DNA of 64,000 bases from Cytophagaceae bacterium (GCA_025454925.1 JALONM010000032.1:1-64000), one strand, 5' to 3'; shown: positions 44,177 through 53,857, numbered from the stretch's first letter. Program-made: numbers and translations. Notes: a model not told the origin generated them from the sequence alone.

Positions 44177-45331
44177 TTAAACGAATTCTAAAGCTAATTT
44201 TCTTGTTTCACTGTCCGTTGCAATATAATCGTCCAATGTTGGTGTTGCAATATACGCTACTTTGGTTAAACATTTTTCGATCAGATCGGATATTTCAAGA
44301 AATCCAATGGAGCCTTTTAAAAATTCCTGCACGGCAATTTCGTTGGCGGCATTTAAGATGCATGCCCAGTTGCCACCCTTGCGCAGGGCTTCGTAGGCCA
44401 GTGCCAGGTTGCGAAACGTTTCGAGATCAGGTTTTTCAAACGTCAAGGTATGGCTTAATGAAAAATCATACCGGGGAAAATCAGATCGCAAACGCATCGG
44501 ATACCCCAGTGCGTATTGAATGGGCAAGCGCATGTCGGGCAGTCCCATCTGGGCTTTGATGGAGCCATCTTCAAATTGCACCATGGAATGAATGATGGAT
44601 TGAGGATGTACCGTAACATCAATTTGCTCAGGACTCAAACCAAATAACCACTTGGCTTCGATCACCTCCAGGCCTTTATTCATAAGGGAAGCCGAGTCGA
44701 TGGTAATTTTTGCCCCCATGCTCCAGTTAGGATGCTTCAAGGCTTGTTCCTTAGTTACCACGGCCAATTCCGAGCGGTTTTTTCCTCTGAAAGGTCCACC
44801 GGAAGCGGTAAGTATTATTTTTTCAATGGGGTTATGATATTCTCCGGTGAGACATTGAAAGATGGCGGAGTGTTCGGAGTCAACGGGTAAAATATCTACC
44901 TTGTGTGCAGCGGCCAGTTCGGTTACCAGGTCGCCAGCCACCACCAAGGTTTCTTTATTGGCGAGTGCTATATGTTTGCCGCTTTTGATCGCTTGAATGG
45001 TTGGAAGCAATCCGGAATAGCCCACCAGTGCGGTGAGAAGAATATCGATCGTTCCCATTTCCACCACCGATACAAGGGCCTTTTCCCCTGCATATACTTT
45101 TATCCCCAAAGGATCGAGCGCCGAAAATACTTTGTCGTATAAGGCCTCGTTGCCAATCACTACGGTATTAGGCTTAAATTCTGCTGCCTGTTCAATTAAA
45201 AGATCAGCATTGTGCTGTGCCGTTAGCAACTCTACCTGAAATAGTTCGGAGTGACTTCGGATCACGTCCAGGGCTTGTGTACCAATGGATCCAGTCGAAC
45301 CCAGAATGCCGATGTGTCGGATGTTTTTCAC
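44177..45331 (-). CDS. dxr: 1-deoxy-D-xylulose-5-phosphate reductoisomerase
   Basis: Second enzyme of the MEP isoprenoid pathway, converting DXP to MEP with NADPH. The NADPH motif is GILGSTGSIGTQALDVI (8-24). The metal and substrate region includes LPVDSEHSAIFQCL (about 148-161), GPFRGKNRSE and SLMNKGLEVIEAKWLF. The length, 384 residues, is normal. It lies 6 nt behind ung and 9 nt before rseP in the same operon, an order often seen for dxr-rseP in bacteria. Confidence 0.96.
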   Translation of the reverse strand: MKNIRHIGILGSTGSIGTQALDVIRSHSELFQVELLTAQHNADLLIEQAAEFKPNTVVIGNEALYDKVFSALDPLGIKVYAGEKALVSVVEMGTIDILLTALVGYSGLLPTIQAIKSGKHIALANKETLVVAGDLVTELAAAHKVDILPVDSEHSAIFQCLTGEYHNPIEKIILTASGGPFRGKNRSELAVVTKEQALKHPNWSMGAKITIDSASLMNKGLEVIEAKWLFGLSPEQIDVTVHPQSIIHSMVQFEDGSIKAQMGLPDMRLPIQYALGYPMRLRSDFPRYDFSLSHTLTFEKPDLETFRNLALAYEALRKGGNWACILNAANEIAVQEFLKGSIGFLEISDLIEKCLTKVAYIATPTLDDYIATDSETRKLALEFV

Positions 45332-45337
45332 AGAAAA

Positions 45338-46000
45338 TTACCAGTTTATTTCCTCCTTGCCATGTTGGCGGAGGTATTCGTTTGTTTTGCTGAAATGTTT
45401 GTTTCCAAAAAATCCGTTGTAAGCAGATAATGGAGATGGATGAGCAGATTTCAAAACGCAATGCTGTTCGGAGGAAACAATACTTCCCTTTTTTTGGGCA
45501 TAGGATCCCCACAATATAAAGACAAGATGTTTCTTTTCATTCACCAGGCTTTGAATCACAGCATCCGTAAACGTTTCCCAACCCTTATTCTGATGCGATC
45601 CTGCTGTGTTTGCACGAACCGTTAATGTCGCATTGAGCATCAACACCCCTTGTTGAGCCCAACGTTCCAGGTTACCACTACTGGGAGCCTTTTGCCCAAG
45701 ATCAGAATATATTTCTTTAAAAATATTCATCAAGGAGGGAGGAAATTTAACGCCTTCATTTACGGAGAAGCACAACCCATTGGCCTGACCAGGCCCATGG
45801 TAAGGATCCTGACCTATGATGACTACCTTCGTCGCATCGAAAGGACATTTTTCAAAGGCATTAAAAATCAATGGACCCGGAGGATAGAGGGTATGCTGTT
45901 TTTTTTCTTCTTTGATGAACTCAATAAGTGCATGGAAGTATGGTTTCTGGAACTCTGCGTTCAATCGTTCTTTCCACGAAGTTTCTATCCTGACATCCAT
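45338..46000 (-). CDS. ung: Uracil-DNA glycosylase (family 1)
   Basis: Removes uracil from DNA to start base-excision repair. The water-activating motif is GQDPYHGPGQANGLCFSV (63-80) with Asp65, and the HPSPLSAYNGFFGNKHFSK motif near the C-terminus inserts into the DNA helix. The length (220 residues) and motifs match family 1 Ung. It is first of the ung-dxr-rseP-gumN operon and divergent from apaG. Confidence 0.96.
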   Translation of the reverse strand: MDVRIETSWKERLNAEFQKPYFHALIEFIKEEKKQHTLYPPGPLIFNAFEKCPFDATKVVIIGQDPYHGPGQANGLCFSVNEGVKFPPSLMNIFKEIYSDLGQKAPSSGNLERWAQQGVLMLNATLTVRANTAGSHQNKGWETFTDAVIQSLVNEKKHLVFILWGSYAQKKGSIVSSEQHCVLKSAHPSPLSAYNGFFGNKHFSKTNEYLRQHGKEEINW

Positions 46001-46332
46001 AACGCAAGATACTAATCCCTTGAATAAAAATGTAATACTCTAATTTCTATTCCTGAACTAGTTAAATTCGAACACTGTCGCTGAATGTATACTATGCCCT
46101 CGCATAGGTGTGGCAGTAGTTTAAAAATATAGATATTCCGGAAGATGTTTGCTCCAGGGTGGCAGTTGTGGTGCCTAATGACATAGCCAACACATTTTTA
46201 TCAGGGGCTGGTTAGGCTGTTTCAGCGCATATTCCCCCTTTTCTTTAAAAAGCAAAAAACATTCTTTACTTATTTTAAGAACTTAGTGCCCCGTAAGTTT
46301 GTATACTTTGGGAGAAATAGATAATTTAGAGC
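46001..46332. other. Divergent intergenic region between ung and apaG, nothing firm
   Basis: About 330 AT-rich nt. A TATACTTTG near 46302-46310 resembles a -7 box with one extra spacer base. No repeat of the 26/38-kb family and no RNA fold was recognised. Confidence 0.4.
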
Positions 46333-46728
46333 ATGGAACCTATGGTAACGGCTGTGACAGAAGGAATCAAAGTAAGCGTTAGAACGGCTTACCAGAGTAC
46401 GCATTCCAATCCTGTTGCCAACCATTATTTTTTCAGTTATACCATCTCCATAGAAAATCAAAGCGATTATACCGTAAAGTTATTACGCCGTCATTGGTTT
46501 ATTTTCGATTCTAATGGGCAATACCGTGAGGTAGAAGGCCCTGGAGTAGTGGGCCAGACGCCTGTATTAGAGCCTGGCGAGCGGTATGAATATACCTCCG
46601 GATGTAACTTGAAAACCGATATCGGGAAAATGGAAGGAAATTACCTGATGCAGCGAGAAGTAGATCAATCTACGTTTCAGGTGGAAATACCAGCTTTCCT
46701 GATGATTTTACCCCAGCGTCTCAATTGA
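46333..46728 (+). CDS. apaG: ApaG domain protein
   Basis: A 131-residue all-beta protein of the ApaG family (HYFFSYTISIENQSDYTVKL, GVVGQTPVLEPGERYEYTSG), a fold shared with F-box proteins; the Co/Mg efflux association is historical and its role is not settled. The start could be M1 or M4. It is followed after 4 nt by a methyltransferase gene and then uvrB, so these three probably form one unit. Confidence 0.93.
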   Translation: MEPMVTAVTEGIKVSVRTAYQSTHSNPVANHYFFSYTISIENQSDYTVKLLRRHWFIFDSNGQYREVEGPGVVGQTPVLEPGERYEYTSGCNLKTDIGKMEGNYLMQREVDQSTFQVEIPAFLMILPQRLN

Positions 46729-46732
46729 TTTT

Positions 46733-47518
46733 TTGAACCTCATGTTGCACCAGGGAATTCACTGGTTTCGCCATTTGCTATCGGCAGGGAACCAACACAG
46801 CGTGCATTCACCTTTCATTTTTACACATTACAATACCCTTATTCGCAGCGAGCAGCCACCTCCGTTGACAGCACGCATCGAAGCCCGCCGGAAGCAGTTG
46901 CGCAACGACTTACGCATGCTGGAAGTACAGGATGTTGGCTCGGCAGCAAGAGGTGCCACCTATCGACGTAGTGTAGCTTCCATTGCGCGTGTTTCGGCTA
47001 AGTCAGCTGTCCTTGCAGCAATATTGGGACGGTTGGCTCAGCGATTTTCAAAGACCCAGGTATTGGATCTGGGAACTTCCTTAGGCATAACCACCGCTTA
47101 CCTGGCGGCGGCCAACCCTGCTGCCACCGTTACTACCGTGGAAGGCTGCGAACAAACGCTTGCCATAGCAAAAGAGACCTTCTCTGAGCTCGGACTAACA
47201 AACATCCAAACGGTTCATGGAAATTTGGATACATCCCTACATTCCATTTTGGAAAATATCACTACGCTGGACCTCGTTTTTTTTGATGCGAATCATACCT
47301 ACGAGGCTAGCATGCGCTATTTCAATGCTTGTCTTTCCAAAGTACACAACGATACTGTATTTATTTTAGATGATATATATTGGTCGAGCGGCATGACCAG
47401 GGCCTGGAAAGAAATTTGTGCGCACGAGTCCGTTCAGGTGAGTGTGGATCTTTTCTATATAGGAATAGTATTTTTCAGAAAGGAACAAGTAAAACAACAT
47501 TTTCGACTAAGAATATAA
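46733..47518 (+). CDS. Class I SAM-dependent methyltransferase, O-methyltransferase-like
   Basis: A 261-residue enzyme with SAM motif I VLDLGTSLGITTAYLA (about 112-127), acidic TTVEGCEQTLAIA, LDLVFFDANHTYEA and ILDDIYWSSGM, a pattern close to COMT-type O-methyltransferases. The N-terminal about 100 residues (SVHSPFIFTHYNTLI) are specific to a Bacteroidota branch. The substrate is unknown. It ends 2 nt before uvrB and starts 4 nt after apaG. Confidence 0.82.
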   Translation: MNLMLHQGIHWFRHLLSAGNQHSVHSPFIFTHYNTLIRSEQPPPLTARIEARRKQLRNDLRMLEVQDVGSAARGATYRRSVASIARVSAKSAVLAAILGRLAQRFSKTQVLDLGTSLGITTAYLAAANPAATVTTVEGCEQTLAIAKETFSELGLTNIQTVHGNLDTSLHSILENITTLDLVFFDANHTYEASMRYFNACLSKVHNDTVFILDDIYWSSGMTRAWKEICAHESVQVSVDLFYIGIVFFRKEQVKQHFRLRI

Positions 47519-47520
47519 AC

Positions 47521-49542
47521 ATGGCATTTGAATTAACTTCTTCCTATGTACCTACCGGCGATCAGCCGAAAGCCATCGAAGCGCTAGTAAAGGGAGTGAA
47601 GGCGGGCACGATGCAGCAGGTACTTCTTGGGGCCACTGGAACCGGTAAAACATTTACCATTGCCAACGTGATACAACAGGTGCAAAAGCCCACACTGATT
47701 TTAAGTCATAATAAAACATTGGCAGCCCAGTTGTATGGTGAATTCAAACAATTTTTCCCCAGCAACAAAGTAGAATATTTTATTTCTTATTACGATTACT
47801 ACCAGCCTGAGGCTTATTTGCCAACCACTGGTTTGTATATTGAAAAGGATCTTTCCATCAACGATGAAATTGAAAAATTAAGGCTTGCCGCCACCTCAGC
47901 GCTTATGTCGGGGAGGAGAGATGTAATTGTGGTGGCTTCGGTTTCCTGTATATATGGTATGGGCAATCCGGAGGAGTTTGGAAAGAACATTGTAAAAGTA
48001 AAAAAGGGTGAACAAATCAGCCGGAATCAACTGTTGTATTCTTTTGTGCAGATTTTGTATAACCGCACCACGGCGGAATTTAAGCGGGGTACTTTTCGCG
48101 TGCAAGGAGACACCATTGATGTATACCCTGCGTATGCCGATTTTGCTTACCGAATTTATATGTGGGGAGATGAGGTAGAAAATATTTATACCATTGATCC
48201 GCACAGTGGCAAACAATTGGAAAACCAAGATGCGTTGATTTTATATCCAGCCAACTTGTTTGTGACCGGTAAAGATACCATGCAGCAATGCATCCGGATG
48301 ATTCAGGATGATATGGTAAAACAGATTCGTTACTTTGAAGAAGAAGGAAAATTTCTTGAATCGAAACGCATACAGGAACGCACGGAATACGATTTGGAAA
48401 TGATGCGGGAATTGGGCTATTGTTCAGGAATAGAGAATTATAGCCGTTATTTTGATGGTCGGCAGCCTGGGGTGCGCCCCTTCTGCTTGCTCGATTATTT
48501 TCCCGACGACTACCTTATGGTGATTGATGAAAGTCACGTAACGGTGCCGCAGATCAGGGCGATGTGGGGCGGCGATCGTTCCCGGAAAGTGAACCTGGTC
48601 GATTACGGATTTCGTTTACCTTCTGCCATGGACAATCGGCCTCTCACCTTCAATGAATTTGAAGGGATGCTCAATCAAATCATTTATGTTTCGGCCACTC
48701 CGGCAGATTATGAATTGAATCAGACAGAAGGGGAAGTGGTGGAACAAATCATTCGGCCCACTGGTTTGCTGGATCCAATCATTGAGGTAAAGCCAAGCAC
48801 CAACCAAATCGACGATTTACTAGAAGAAATAGAATTGCGCATAGCAGCAGGCGACAGAATATTGGTGACAACGCTCACCAAGCGCATGGCCGAAGAGCTG
48901 GATAAATATCTGAGGAAGCTGGACATCAATTCGCGCTACATACATTCGGAAGTAAAAACCCTGGAGCGTGTAGAAATTTTGAGAGAACTTCGATTGGGGG
49001 TTATTGATGTGTTGGTAGGAGTGAATTTGCTGCGCGAAGGATTGGACCTTCCGGAGGTATCGTTGGTGGCTATAATGGATGCAGACAAGGAGGGCTTTTT
49101 GAGAAATGTACGCTCACTGGTACAAACCATAGGCAGAGCGGCCCGTAACCAAAACGGGAAGGTAATTATGTATGCGGATACGTATACAGATTCAATGAAA
49201 GAAGCCATAGAAGAGACCAATCGTAGAAGAAGCATTCAAATGGCGTATAATGAAAAACACGGTATTACACCAACTACCATTATTAAATCCAAAGAAGCCA
49301 TTTTGGATCAGACCAAAGTGGCCGATGCGAGCCGCGATGCCAAACCGTATTATGTGGAACCTTCTGAAAACGCCCTGGTAGCGGATCCGGTAGTAGCGTA
49401 TATGAGCAAAGAAGAATTGGAGAAAATGGCCGATCGATTGCGCAAGCAAATGGAAAAAGCCGCTAAAGACCTTGATTTCATGGAGGCTGCCAAGTTGAGA
49501 GATGAATACTTTGCCCTTAAAAAGAAAATTGAAAATAGCTGA
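47521..49542 (+). CDS. uvrB: Excinuclease ABC subunit B
   Basis: The damage-verifying helicase of nucleotide excision repair. The ATG at 47521 gives 673 residues, the usual length; an upstream in-frame ATG inside the previous gene would add 47 and is rejected. The Walker A GATGTGKT is at 37-44; the beta-hairpin region YYDYYQPEAYLP, DESHVT, the helicase block GRAARN and a C-terminal UVR domain (about 635-670, FMEAAKLRDEYFALKK) for UvrC binding are all present. Confidence 0.97.
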   Translation: MAFELTSSYVPTGDQPKAIEALVKGVKAGTMQQVLLGATGTGKTFTIANVIQQVQKPTLILSHNKTLAAQLYGEFKQFFPSNKVEYFISYYDYYQPEAYLPTTGLYIEKDLSINDEIEKLRLAATSALMSGRRDVIVVASVSCIYGMGNPEEFGKNIVKVKKGEQISRNQLLYSFVQILYNRTTAEFKRGTFRVQGDTIDVYPAYADFAYRIYMWGDEVENIYTIDPHSGKQLENQDALILYPANLFVTGKDTMQQCIRMIQDDMVKQIRYFEEEGKFLESKRIQERTEYDLEMMRELGYCSGIENYSRYFDGRQPGVRPFCLLDYFPDDYLMVIDESHVTVPQIRAMWGGDRSRKVNLVDYGFRLPSAMDNRPLTFNEFEGMLNQIIYVSATPADYELNQTEGEVVEQIIRPTGLLDPIIEVKPSTNQIDDLLEEIELRIAAGDRILVTTLTKRMAEELDKYLRKLDINSRYIHSEVKTLERVEILRELRLGVIDVLVGVNLLREGLDLPEVSLVAIMDADKEGFLRNVRSLVQTIGRAARNQNGKVIMYADTYTDSMKEAIEETNRRRSIQMAYNEKHGITPTTIIKSKEAILDQTKVADASRDAKPYYVEPSENALVADPVVAYMSKEELEKMADRLRKQMEKAAKDLDFMEAAKLRDEYFALKKKIENS

Positions 49543-49634
49543 GTTTAGGCCTTGAAAAGCGAATTCAGCATACATACTTTTTTTGCTTTTTTAACGTAAA
49601 ATAAAAAATGTGTACTCTAGAAATTTGATAAGCC

Positions 49635-50063
49635 ATGAAACAAGTTTACAAAACATGGATAGTATCCTTCTCTTTTTTGGCAGTAATGCTGGCTTTTAGT
49701 TCATTCACGAAGGTAAGTGGTGACGAAGTGCTGGGTGTTTATTGGTCACCGAAAAAGGATGCGAAGATTGAGATTTATAAAAAAGGAAATTTGTATTTCG
49801 GAAAAATCGCATGGGCTCAGGTTCCTAAAAAAGACGTTAATAATCCGGAGCCTTCTTTGCGAAACCGCGATGTGGTGGGACTTACGTTTCTTACCAACTT
49901 ACGGTTTGATGAAGATGAATATGTGGATGGGAAGGCCTATGATCCGGATAGTGGCAATACCTATAGTTGTAAGATGTGGCTGGAGGGAAAAAACCTCCGG
50001 TTAAAAGGATATCTGGGCATTTCTCTTATTGGTCGTTCCGAACTGCTGGAACGCATTCCCTAA
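49635..50063 (+). CDS. DUF2147 family exported protein
   Basis: A 142-residue protein with a signal peptide (ending LAFSSFTKVSG) and a DUF2147 beta-barrel domain: VLGVYWSPKKDAKIEIYKKG, then YFGKIAW, GLTFLTNLRFDEDEYVDGKA and YDPDSGNTYSCKMWLEG. The function is not established; the family is lipocalin-like and often secreted. It stands alone between uvrB and aroB; a hairpin, ATAAGCC/GGCTTAT (50063-50084), overlaps its stop and may weakly terminate it. Confidence 0.88.
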   Translation: MKQVYKTWIVSFSFLAVMLAFSSFTKVSGDEVLGVYWSPKKDAKIEIYKKGNLYFGKIAWAQVPKKDVNNPEPSLRNRDVVGLTFLTNLRFDEDEYVDGKAYDPDSGNTYSCKMWLEGKNLRLKGYLGISLIGRSELLERIP

Positions 50064-50086
50064 TAAGCCCCAGGAACGGCTTATGC

Positions 50087-50118
50087 TTTGTTACTTTGCT
50101 AAAAAGGGTGTATTTTTG
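50087..50118 (+). promoter_or_regulatory. Promoter of aroBA, probably leaderless
   Basis: TTTG (50087-50090), 20 nt, TATTTTTG (50111-50118) is a strong -33/-7 match. The aroB ATG is at 50126, so transcription should start at or next to the start codon. Confidence 0.6.
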
Positions 50119-50125
50119 CAGCCTT

Positions 50126-51178
50126 ATGCAACACGAAGTTCGGGTAGGTAATTCCATTGAAACGTTTTTATCGGAGTTTTTACAAGCACACCGTTACAGC
50201 AAGCTGGCGGTTTTGTGCGATGAAAATACATATCAGCATTGCTTCCCGAGAATACGCCCGCTGTTGCCTTCCGGAACTTTGTTGATGCAGATTCCATCCG
50301 GGGAGGAAGCAAAAACACTGGATTCCTGTCAGCGTATTTGGGAATTTATGACTCACGCAGGCCTCGATCGCAAAGCCTTGCTTATCAATCTTGGTGGTGG
50401 CGTAATTGGCGATATGGGAGGATTTTGCGCATCCACATACAAACGCGGAATAGATTTCATTCAGCTCCCAACCACCCTTTTATCCCAAGTAGATGCCAGT
50501 GTGGGAGGTAAGCTGGGCATCGATTTTAGTACACCGGGAAATCAGATTTATAAAAATCATATTGGGGTATTCAACCAGCCTCAAACCGTATTGATTGATA
50601 CAACCTTTCTGCAAACCCTTTCTCCACGTGAATTGCGATCTGGCTTTGCAGAGGTGATTAAACATTGTTTGATTGCCGATGGAGAAAAATGGAATCAGAT
50701 CAAAACACAGGATTTTAAAAGCCTCGACTGGCCGGATATCGTGCAGCATTCGGTCGATATAAAAAAGCAGATCACTACTGCTGATCCCCATGAAAAAGGT
50801 CTCCGTAAAATTTTAAATTTCGGACATACGTTGGGCCATGCCGTGGAAAGTTTTTTTCTTCCTACCAAACGGAAACTATTGCATGGGGAAGCCATTGCAG
50901 TAGGGATGATCAGTGAGGCCTATTTAGCCATGAAACTTGGCTACATTCAACCGGAAGAACTGGGAGAAATTTCATCGTATATACTCCGTGTATACGATAA
51001 GGTAGAAATTAAAGACAGTGAGATAAAAAAAATAATACCGCTTACACGCCAGGATAAAAAAAATGAAAATGACCTGGTTTTATTTTCTTTATTAGAGAAA
51101 GTAGGAAAAGCGAATTTCAATATAGCCCTCGACGATGAACAAATGGAAGACGGGCTGCATTACTATCAATGTTTATAA
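50126..51178 (+). CDS. aroB: 3-dehydroquinate synthase
   Basis: The second shikimate enzyme, making 3-dehydroquinate from DAHP with NAD and zinc or cobalt. The ATG at 50126 is chosen over a long upstream extension: it gives 350 residues and is preceded by a promoter match. Motifs: NLGGGVIGDMGGFCASTYKR, then QLPTTLLSQVDASVGGK, and the metal ligands in FGHTLGHAVES and LLHGEAIAVGM. It is followed 5 nt later by aroA, a compact shikimate pair. Confidence 0.95.
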   Translation: MQHEVRVGNSIETFLSEFLQAHRYSKLAVLCDENTYQHCFPRIRPLLPSGTLLMQIPSGEEAKTLDSCQRIWEFMTHAGLDRKALLINLGGGVIGDMGGFCASTYKRGIDFIQLPTTLLSQVDASVGGKLGIDFSTPGNQIYKNHIGVFNQPQTVLIDTTFLQTLSPRELRSGFAEVIKHCLIADGEKWNQIKTQDFKSLDWPDIVQHSVDIKKQITTADPHEKGLRKILNFGHTLGHAVESFFLPTKRKLLHGEAIAVGMISEAYLAMKLGYIQPEELGEISSYILRVYDKVEIKDSEIKKIIPLTRQDKKNENDLVLFSLLEKVGKANFNIALDDEQMEDGLHYYQCL

Positions 51179-51182
51179 TTTT

Positions 51183-52445
51183 ATGGCAGATACATTAACC
51201 AACAACGCATTTAAATTAAGCCGTCATTCAGGAAAAGTAACAGGCAGTGTTCGTCCGCCGGCGTCCAAGAGTGAAAGCAACAGAGCCTTGATCATTCATG
51301 CTTTAACAGGTATGAAATGCGACTTGCAAAATCTTTCCAATGCCCGCGATACACAAACAATGATTCGCTTGCTGAATTCTTCGGATTATGTATTAGATGT
51401 ATTGGATGCTGGCACCACCATGCGTTTTCTTACGGCCTTTTGTGCTGTGAGTGGACGCAAAGCGGAATTAACAGGCACTTCCAGAATGCGCGAACGTCCG
51501 ATTAAACTATTGGTAGATGCCTTGAAAGAACTAGGCTGTGCCGTTCAATACAAAGAAAAGGAAGGCTTTCCTCCTTTATTGGTAGACGCATTCGATAGAA
51601 ATACGGTTACGAATAATCGCATCCGCATGAAAGGGGATGTAAGCAGTCAATATATTACCGCCATGCTATTGGTCGCTCCTACCTTACCCCAAGGATTGCA
51701 ATTGGAATTGGAAGGTAAAGTAGGTTCCAAGCCTTATATAGAAATGACATTGTCGCTCATGAAGCATTTCGGAGTGAAGGCAACTACCGATTGGGAAAAA
51801 CAATGCATCACCATTCCGCATCAGTCATACTCCATCAGTAGGTATGAAGTAGAAAGCGACTGGAGCGCTGCCAGTTATTGGTTCAGTATTGCAGCGCTAT
51901 CCGAACATGCTTCTATTGAAATTCTCGGATATAAATCAGATTCACTTCAAGGAGATCGTACCATTACAGAAATGGCTCCTTTGTTTGGTGTGAAGCCTAC
52001 ATTCACCGATAAAGGCTTGTTGCTTGAAAAATGCGCAGCCTCTACCTCTTTCCATTGGGATTTTACTCCATGCCCGGATCTGGCGCAAACCATTGCAGTA
52101 ATTTGTGCCGCCAAAGGAATAGAGTGCACCATGAGTGGTCTTGAGTCGCTTAGAATTAAGGAAACCGATCGTATTGCTGCTTTGCAAATTGAATTGAAAA
52201 AATTTGGAGCCGATATGGTCGAACTAGAAAAAGATACCACCTATCGCGTTGTTCCTGGATCATTTAATGTAAACAATCAATTCGTGCACACCTACAAGGA
52301 CCATCGCATGGCGATGGCCTTCGCTCCCTTAGCTTTATTGGGAGAACTTCGAATTGAAGCGCCCGAGGTGGTGGAGAAATCATACCCACATTACTGGGAA
52401 GATTTGAAAAAAGTGGGATTTGAATGGAATGAAATTTCCTTATAA
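51183..52445 (+). CDS. aroA: 3-phosphoshikimate 1-carboxyvinyltransferase (EPSP synthase)
   Basis: Forms EPSP from shikimate-3-phosphate and PEP. The ATG at 51183 gives 420 residues; the longer frame inside aroB is rejected. Motifs: PPASKSESNRALIIHAL, DAGTTMRFLTAF and MRERPI; the substrate block SSQYITAML; IKETDRIAAL and DHRMAMAFAPLAL near the C-terminus. The LDAGTTMRFL segment keeps the usual Gly; no herbicide-insensitivity call is made. A strong terminator follows. Confidence 0.96.
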   Translation: MADTLTNNAFKLSRHSGKVTGSVRPPASKSESNRALIIHALTGMKCDLQNLSNARDTQTMIRLLNSSDYVLDVLDAGTTMRFLTAFCAVSGRKAELTGTSRMRERPIKLLVDALKELGCAVQYKEKEGFPPLLVDAFDRNTVTNNRIRMKGDVSSQYITAMLLVAPTLPQGLQLELEGKVGSKPYIEMTLSLMKHFGVKATTDWEKQCITIPHQSYSISRYEVESDWSAASYWFSIAALSEHASIEILGYKSDSLQGDRTITEMAPLFGVKPTFTDKGLLLEKCAASTSFHWDFTPCPDLAQTIAVICAAKGIECTMSGLESLRIKETDRIAALQIELKKFGADMVELEKDTTYRVVPGSFNVNNQFVHTYKDHRMAMAFAPLALLGELRIEAPEVVEKSYPHYWEDLKKVGFEWNEISL

Positions 52446-52490
52446 TTTCATCTTGACAATTTCGTCACAAAAAAAATAACCTCATTCGAT

Positions 52491-52527
52491 CAACAAAAAG
52501 AGCCAGACCTTCTGGCTTTTTTTGTTG
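52491..52527 (+). terminator. Rho-independent terminator of aroBA
   Basis: CAACAAAAAGAGCCAGA, loop CCT, TCTGGCTTTTTTTGTTG: a 17-bp stem with one mismatch and an internal T-run. Confidence 0.88.
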
Positions 52528-52631
52528 ATACACGCAGGTTTTGGAAAAAGCTCTCTATTTTTTACTAAAATCGTTTTGGATAGCGTTTCAGTTTCGCTAC
52601 AAAATTCATTCTTTATAATTATCGCCTCGAA

Positions 52632-52650
52632 TAGCTTTGTTCTATGTTTG
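52632..52650 (+). promoter_or_regulatory. Tandem -7-like boxes before the lipoprotein gene
   Basis: TAGCTTTG (52632-52639) and TATGTTTG (52643-52650) both match TAnnTTTG, 34 and 23 nt before the ATG at 52673. No clear -33 was found. Confidence 0.4.
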
Positions 52651-52672
52651 TACAAATAAGTACACTCTCAAT

Positions 52673-53722
52673 ATGAAAAAAATATATGTATTGCTGACAA
52701 TGTCGGCATTGCTGTTGTTGGCCTGTAAAAAAGATAAAAAGAACGACTCATTTAGCGGAACTCCAGAACCAGCCTGCGATGGAGCGTTGGTGTTTGACAG
52801 CATCTATAACTATTCGAATTCAGACACCTTACATATACAATACGATTATTATATTTATATATATGGAAAGAATTTTTTCTGTAAGCAAAAGTCACTGGAA
52901 CTCTTACTAAAGCTCCAAAATAGTTGTGGTGGCGATACACTTGTGAAGCGGGTTATTACGCCTGATTCGGGAAATTATAAGAGCAATTATATTTATTTTA
53001 AAACACCGGTGGAACCCTATGGTAAAGGTGGAAAAAGCAGGATGTTCATCAAACTGATAGCGGGAACCGATACGCTTGAATTGAATCCCGCATCCAACCC
53101 TTCCTCAAGGAAAATTGTTTATTTTGTCCCCAACTTTTTTTTAAGTAATGTTTTTCAGTACGTGCGTGCTGGAGACCAGATTTCGATGAGCATAGATCGG
53201 GGGTATTTAGGTTCTATTGGTTCTGTAACGGTAAACAACGTAAGCTGTGCTTTTCAGTCTATACTAGAAGATCCGAGGTCGTCTGATTTTGACCTGACAT
53301 TTAATATTCCATCAGGGCTGACGTTGGGTAAGTTGGACGTAAAGGTTACTTCCAAATGTGGGGAAGTACTGACTCAGTATCCTTATCAAAACCAAACGGT
53401 TAATAACCTGCATCTCACCACCACCCAATTCCGCTTTATACCTCAGGTGTTGAAGTATGAATCTTCCCCCAATGAATATGTATTAAGCATTTCGGTGAGT
53501 GATGTGAACCAATACAGTGGATCGTATCAGTTTAAGTTAAAAAACAAAATTACCAACGAGGTAATTAACTTACCCGCGCCAACCGGATACGGTTATGTCA
53601 GCAATTACAGAGAATATACCTATCGATTATCGAAGTCCACCTATTCGGGCGTATATACGGTAATTGTTAACAATGGAACTACCCATACGTGTCCTACCTC
53701 CAGCGATGTAAACTTCGATTAA
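52673..53722 (+). CDS. Lipoprotein of unknown function
   Basis: ATG 52673 gives 349 residues with a lipobox (MKKIYVLLTMSALLLLAC; lipid Cys at about 18), preferred over an upstream ATG that would hide the signal. The mature protein starts with a Lys/Asp/Asn-rich linker and continues as beta-rich sequence with a few Cys; I do not recognise a family. It may be an outer-membrane-anchored surface protein. A very strong hairpin follows 80 nt after the stop. Confidence 0.75.
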   Translation: MKKIYVLLTMSALLLLACKKDKKNDSFSGTPEPACDGALVFDSIYNYSNSDTLHIQYDYYIYIYGKNFFCKQKSLELLLKLQNSCGGDTLVKRVITPDSGNYKSNYIYFKTPVEPYGKGGKSRMFIKLIAGTDTLELNPASNPSSRKIVYFVPNFFLSNVFQYVRAGDQISMSIDRGYLGSIGSVTVNNVSCAFQSILEDPRSSDFDLTFNIPSGLTLGKLDVKVTSKCGEVLTQYPYQNQTVNNLHLTTTQFRFIPQVLKYESSPNEYVLSISVSDVNQYSGSYQFKLKNKITNEVINLPAPTGYGYVSNYREYTYRLSKSTYSGVYTVIVNNGTTHTCPTSSDVNFD

Positions 53723-53801
53723 AGCAGTATGCTGGGGGTAAGCCTCTAGCCATTTAGATTAGCACAGTACTGAACAGATTTTGTTTAGGCTGAAAATAAA
53801 C

Positions 53802-53857
53802 CGGGGTCATCGGATGAAGTAAATTGTTACTTCATCCGATGACCCCGAAAATTTTTT
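53802..53857. terminator. Long perfect bidirectional terminator
   Basis: A 21-bp perfect stem (53802-53822 with 53827-53847), 4-nt loop ATTG, then AAAATTTTTTT. It lies between the convergent lipoprotein and ABC-transporter genes and is exceptionally long for a terminator. Confidence 0.9.

Noticed and set aside
46302-46310. TATACTTTG before apaG as a promoter
   Set aside because: The spacing inside the box is one base too long and no -33 TTG is present, so it was not listed as a promoter.
47380-47520. Upstream extension of the uvrB frame
   Set aside because: UvrB normally begins with the FELTSSYxPTGDQP segment, which starts right at 47521; the extension lies in the methyltransferase gene.
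49976-50125. Upstream extension of the aroB frame
   Set aside because: It overlaps the DUF2147 gene and lacks homology to dehydroquinate synthase; the start at 50126 has a promoter and normal length.
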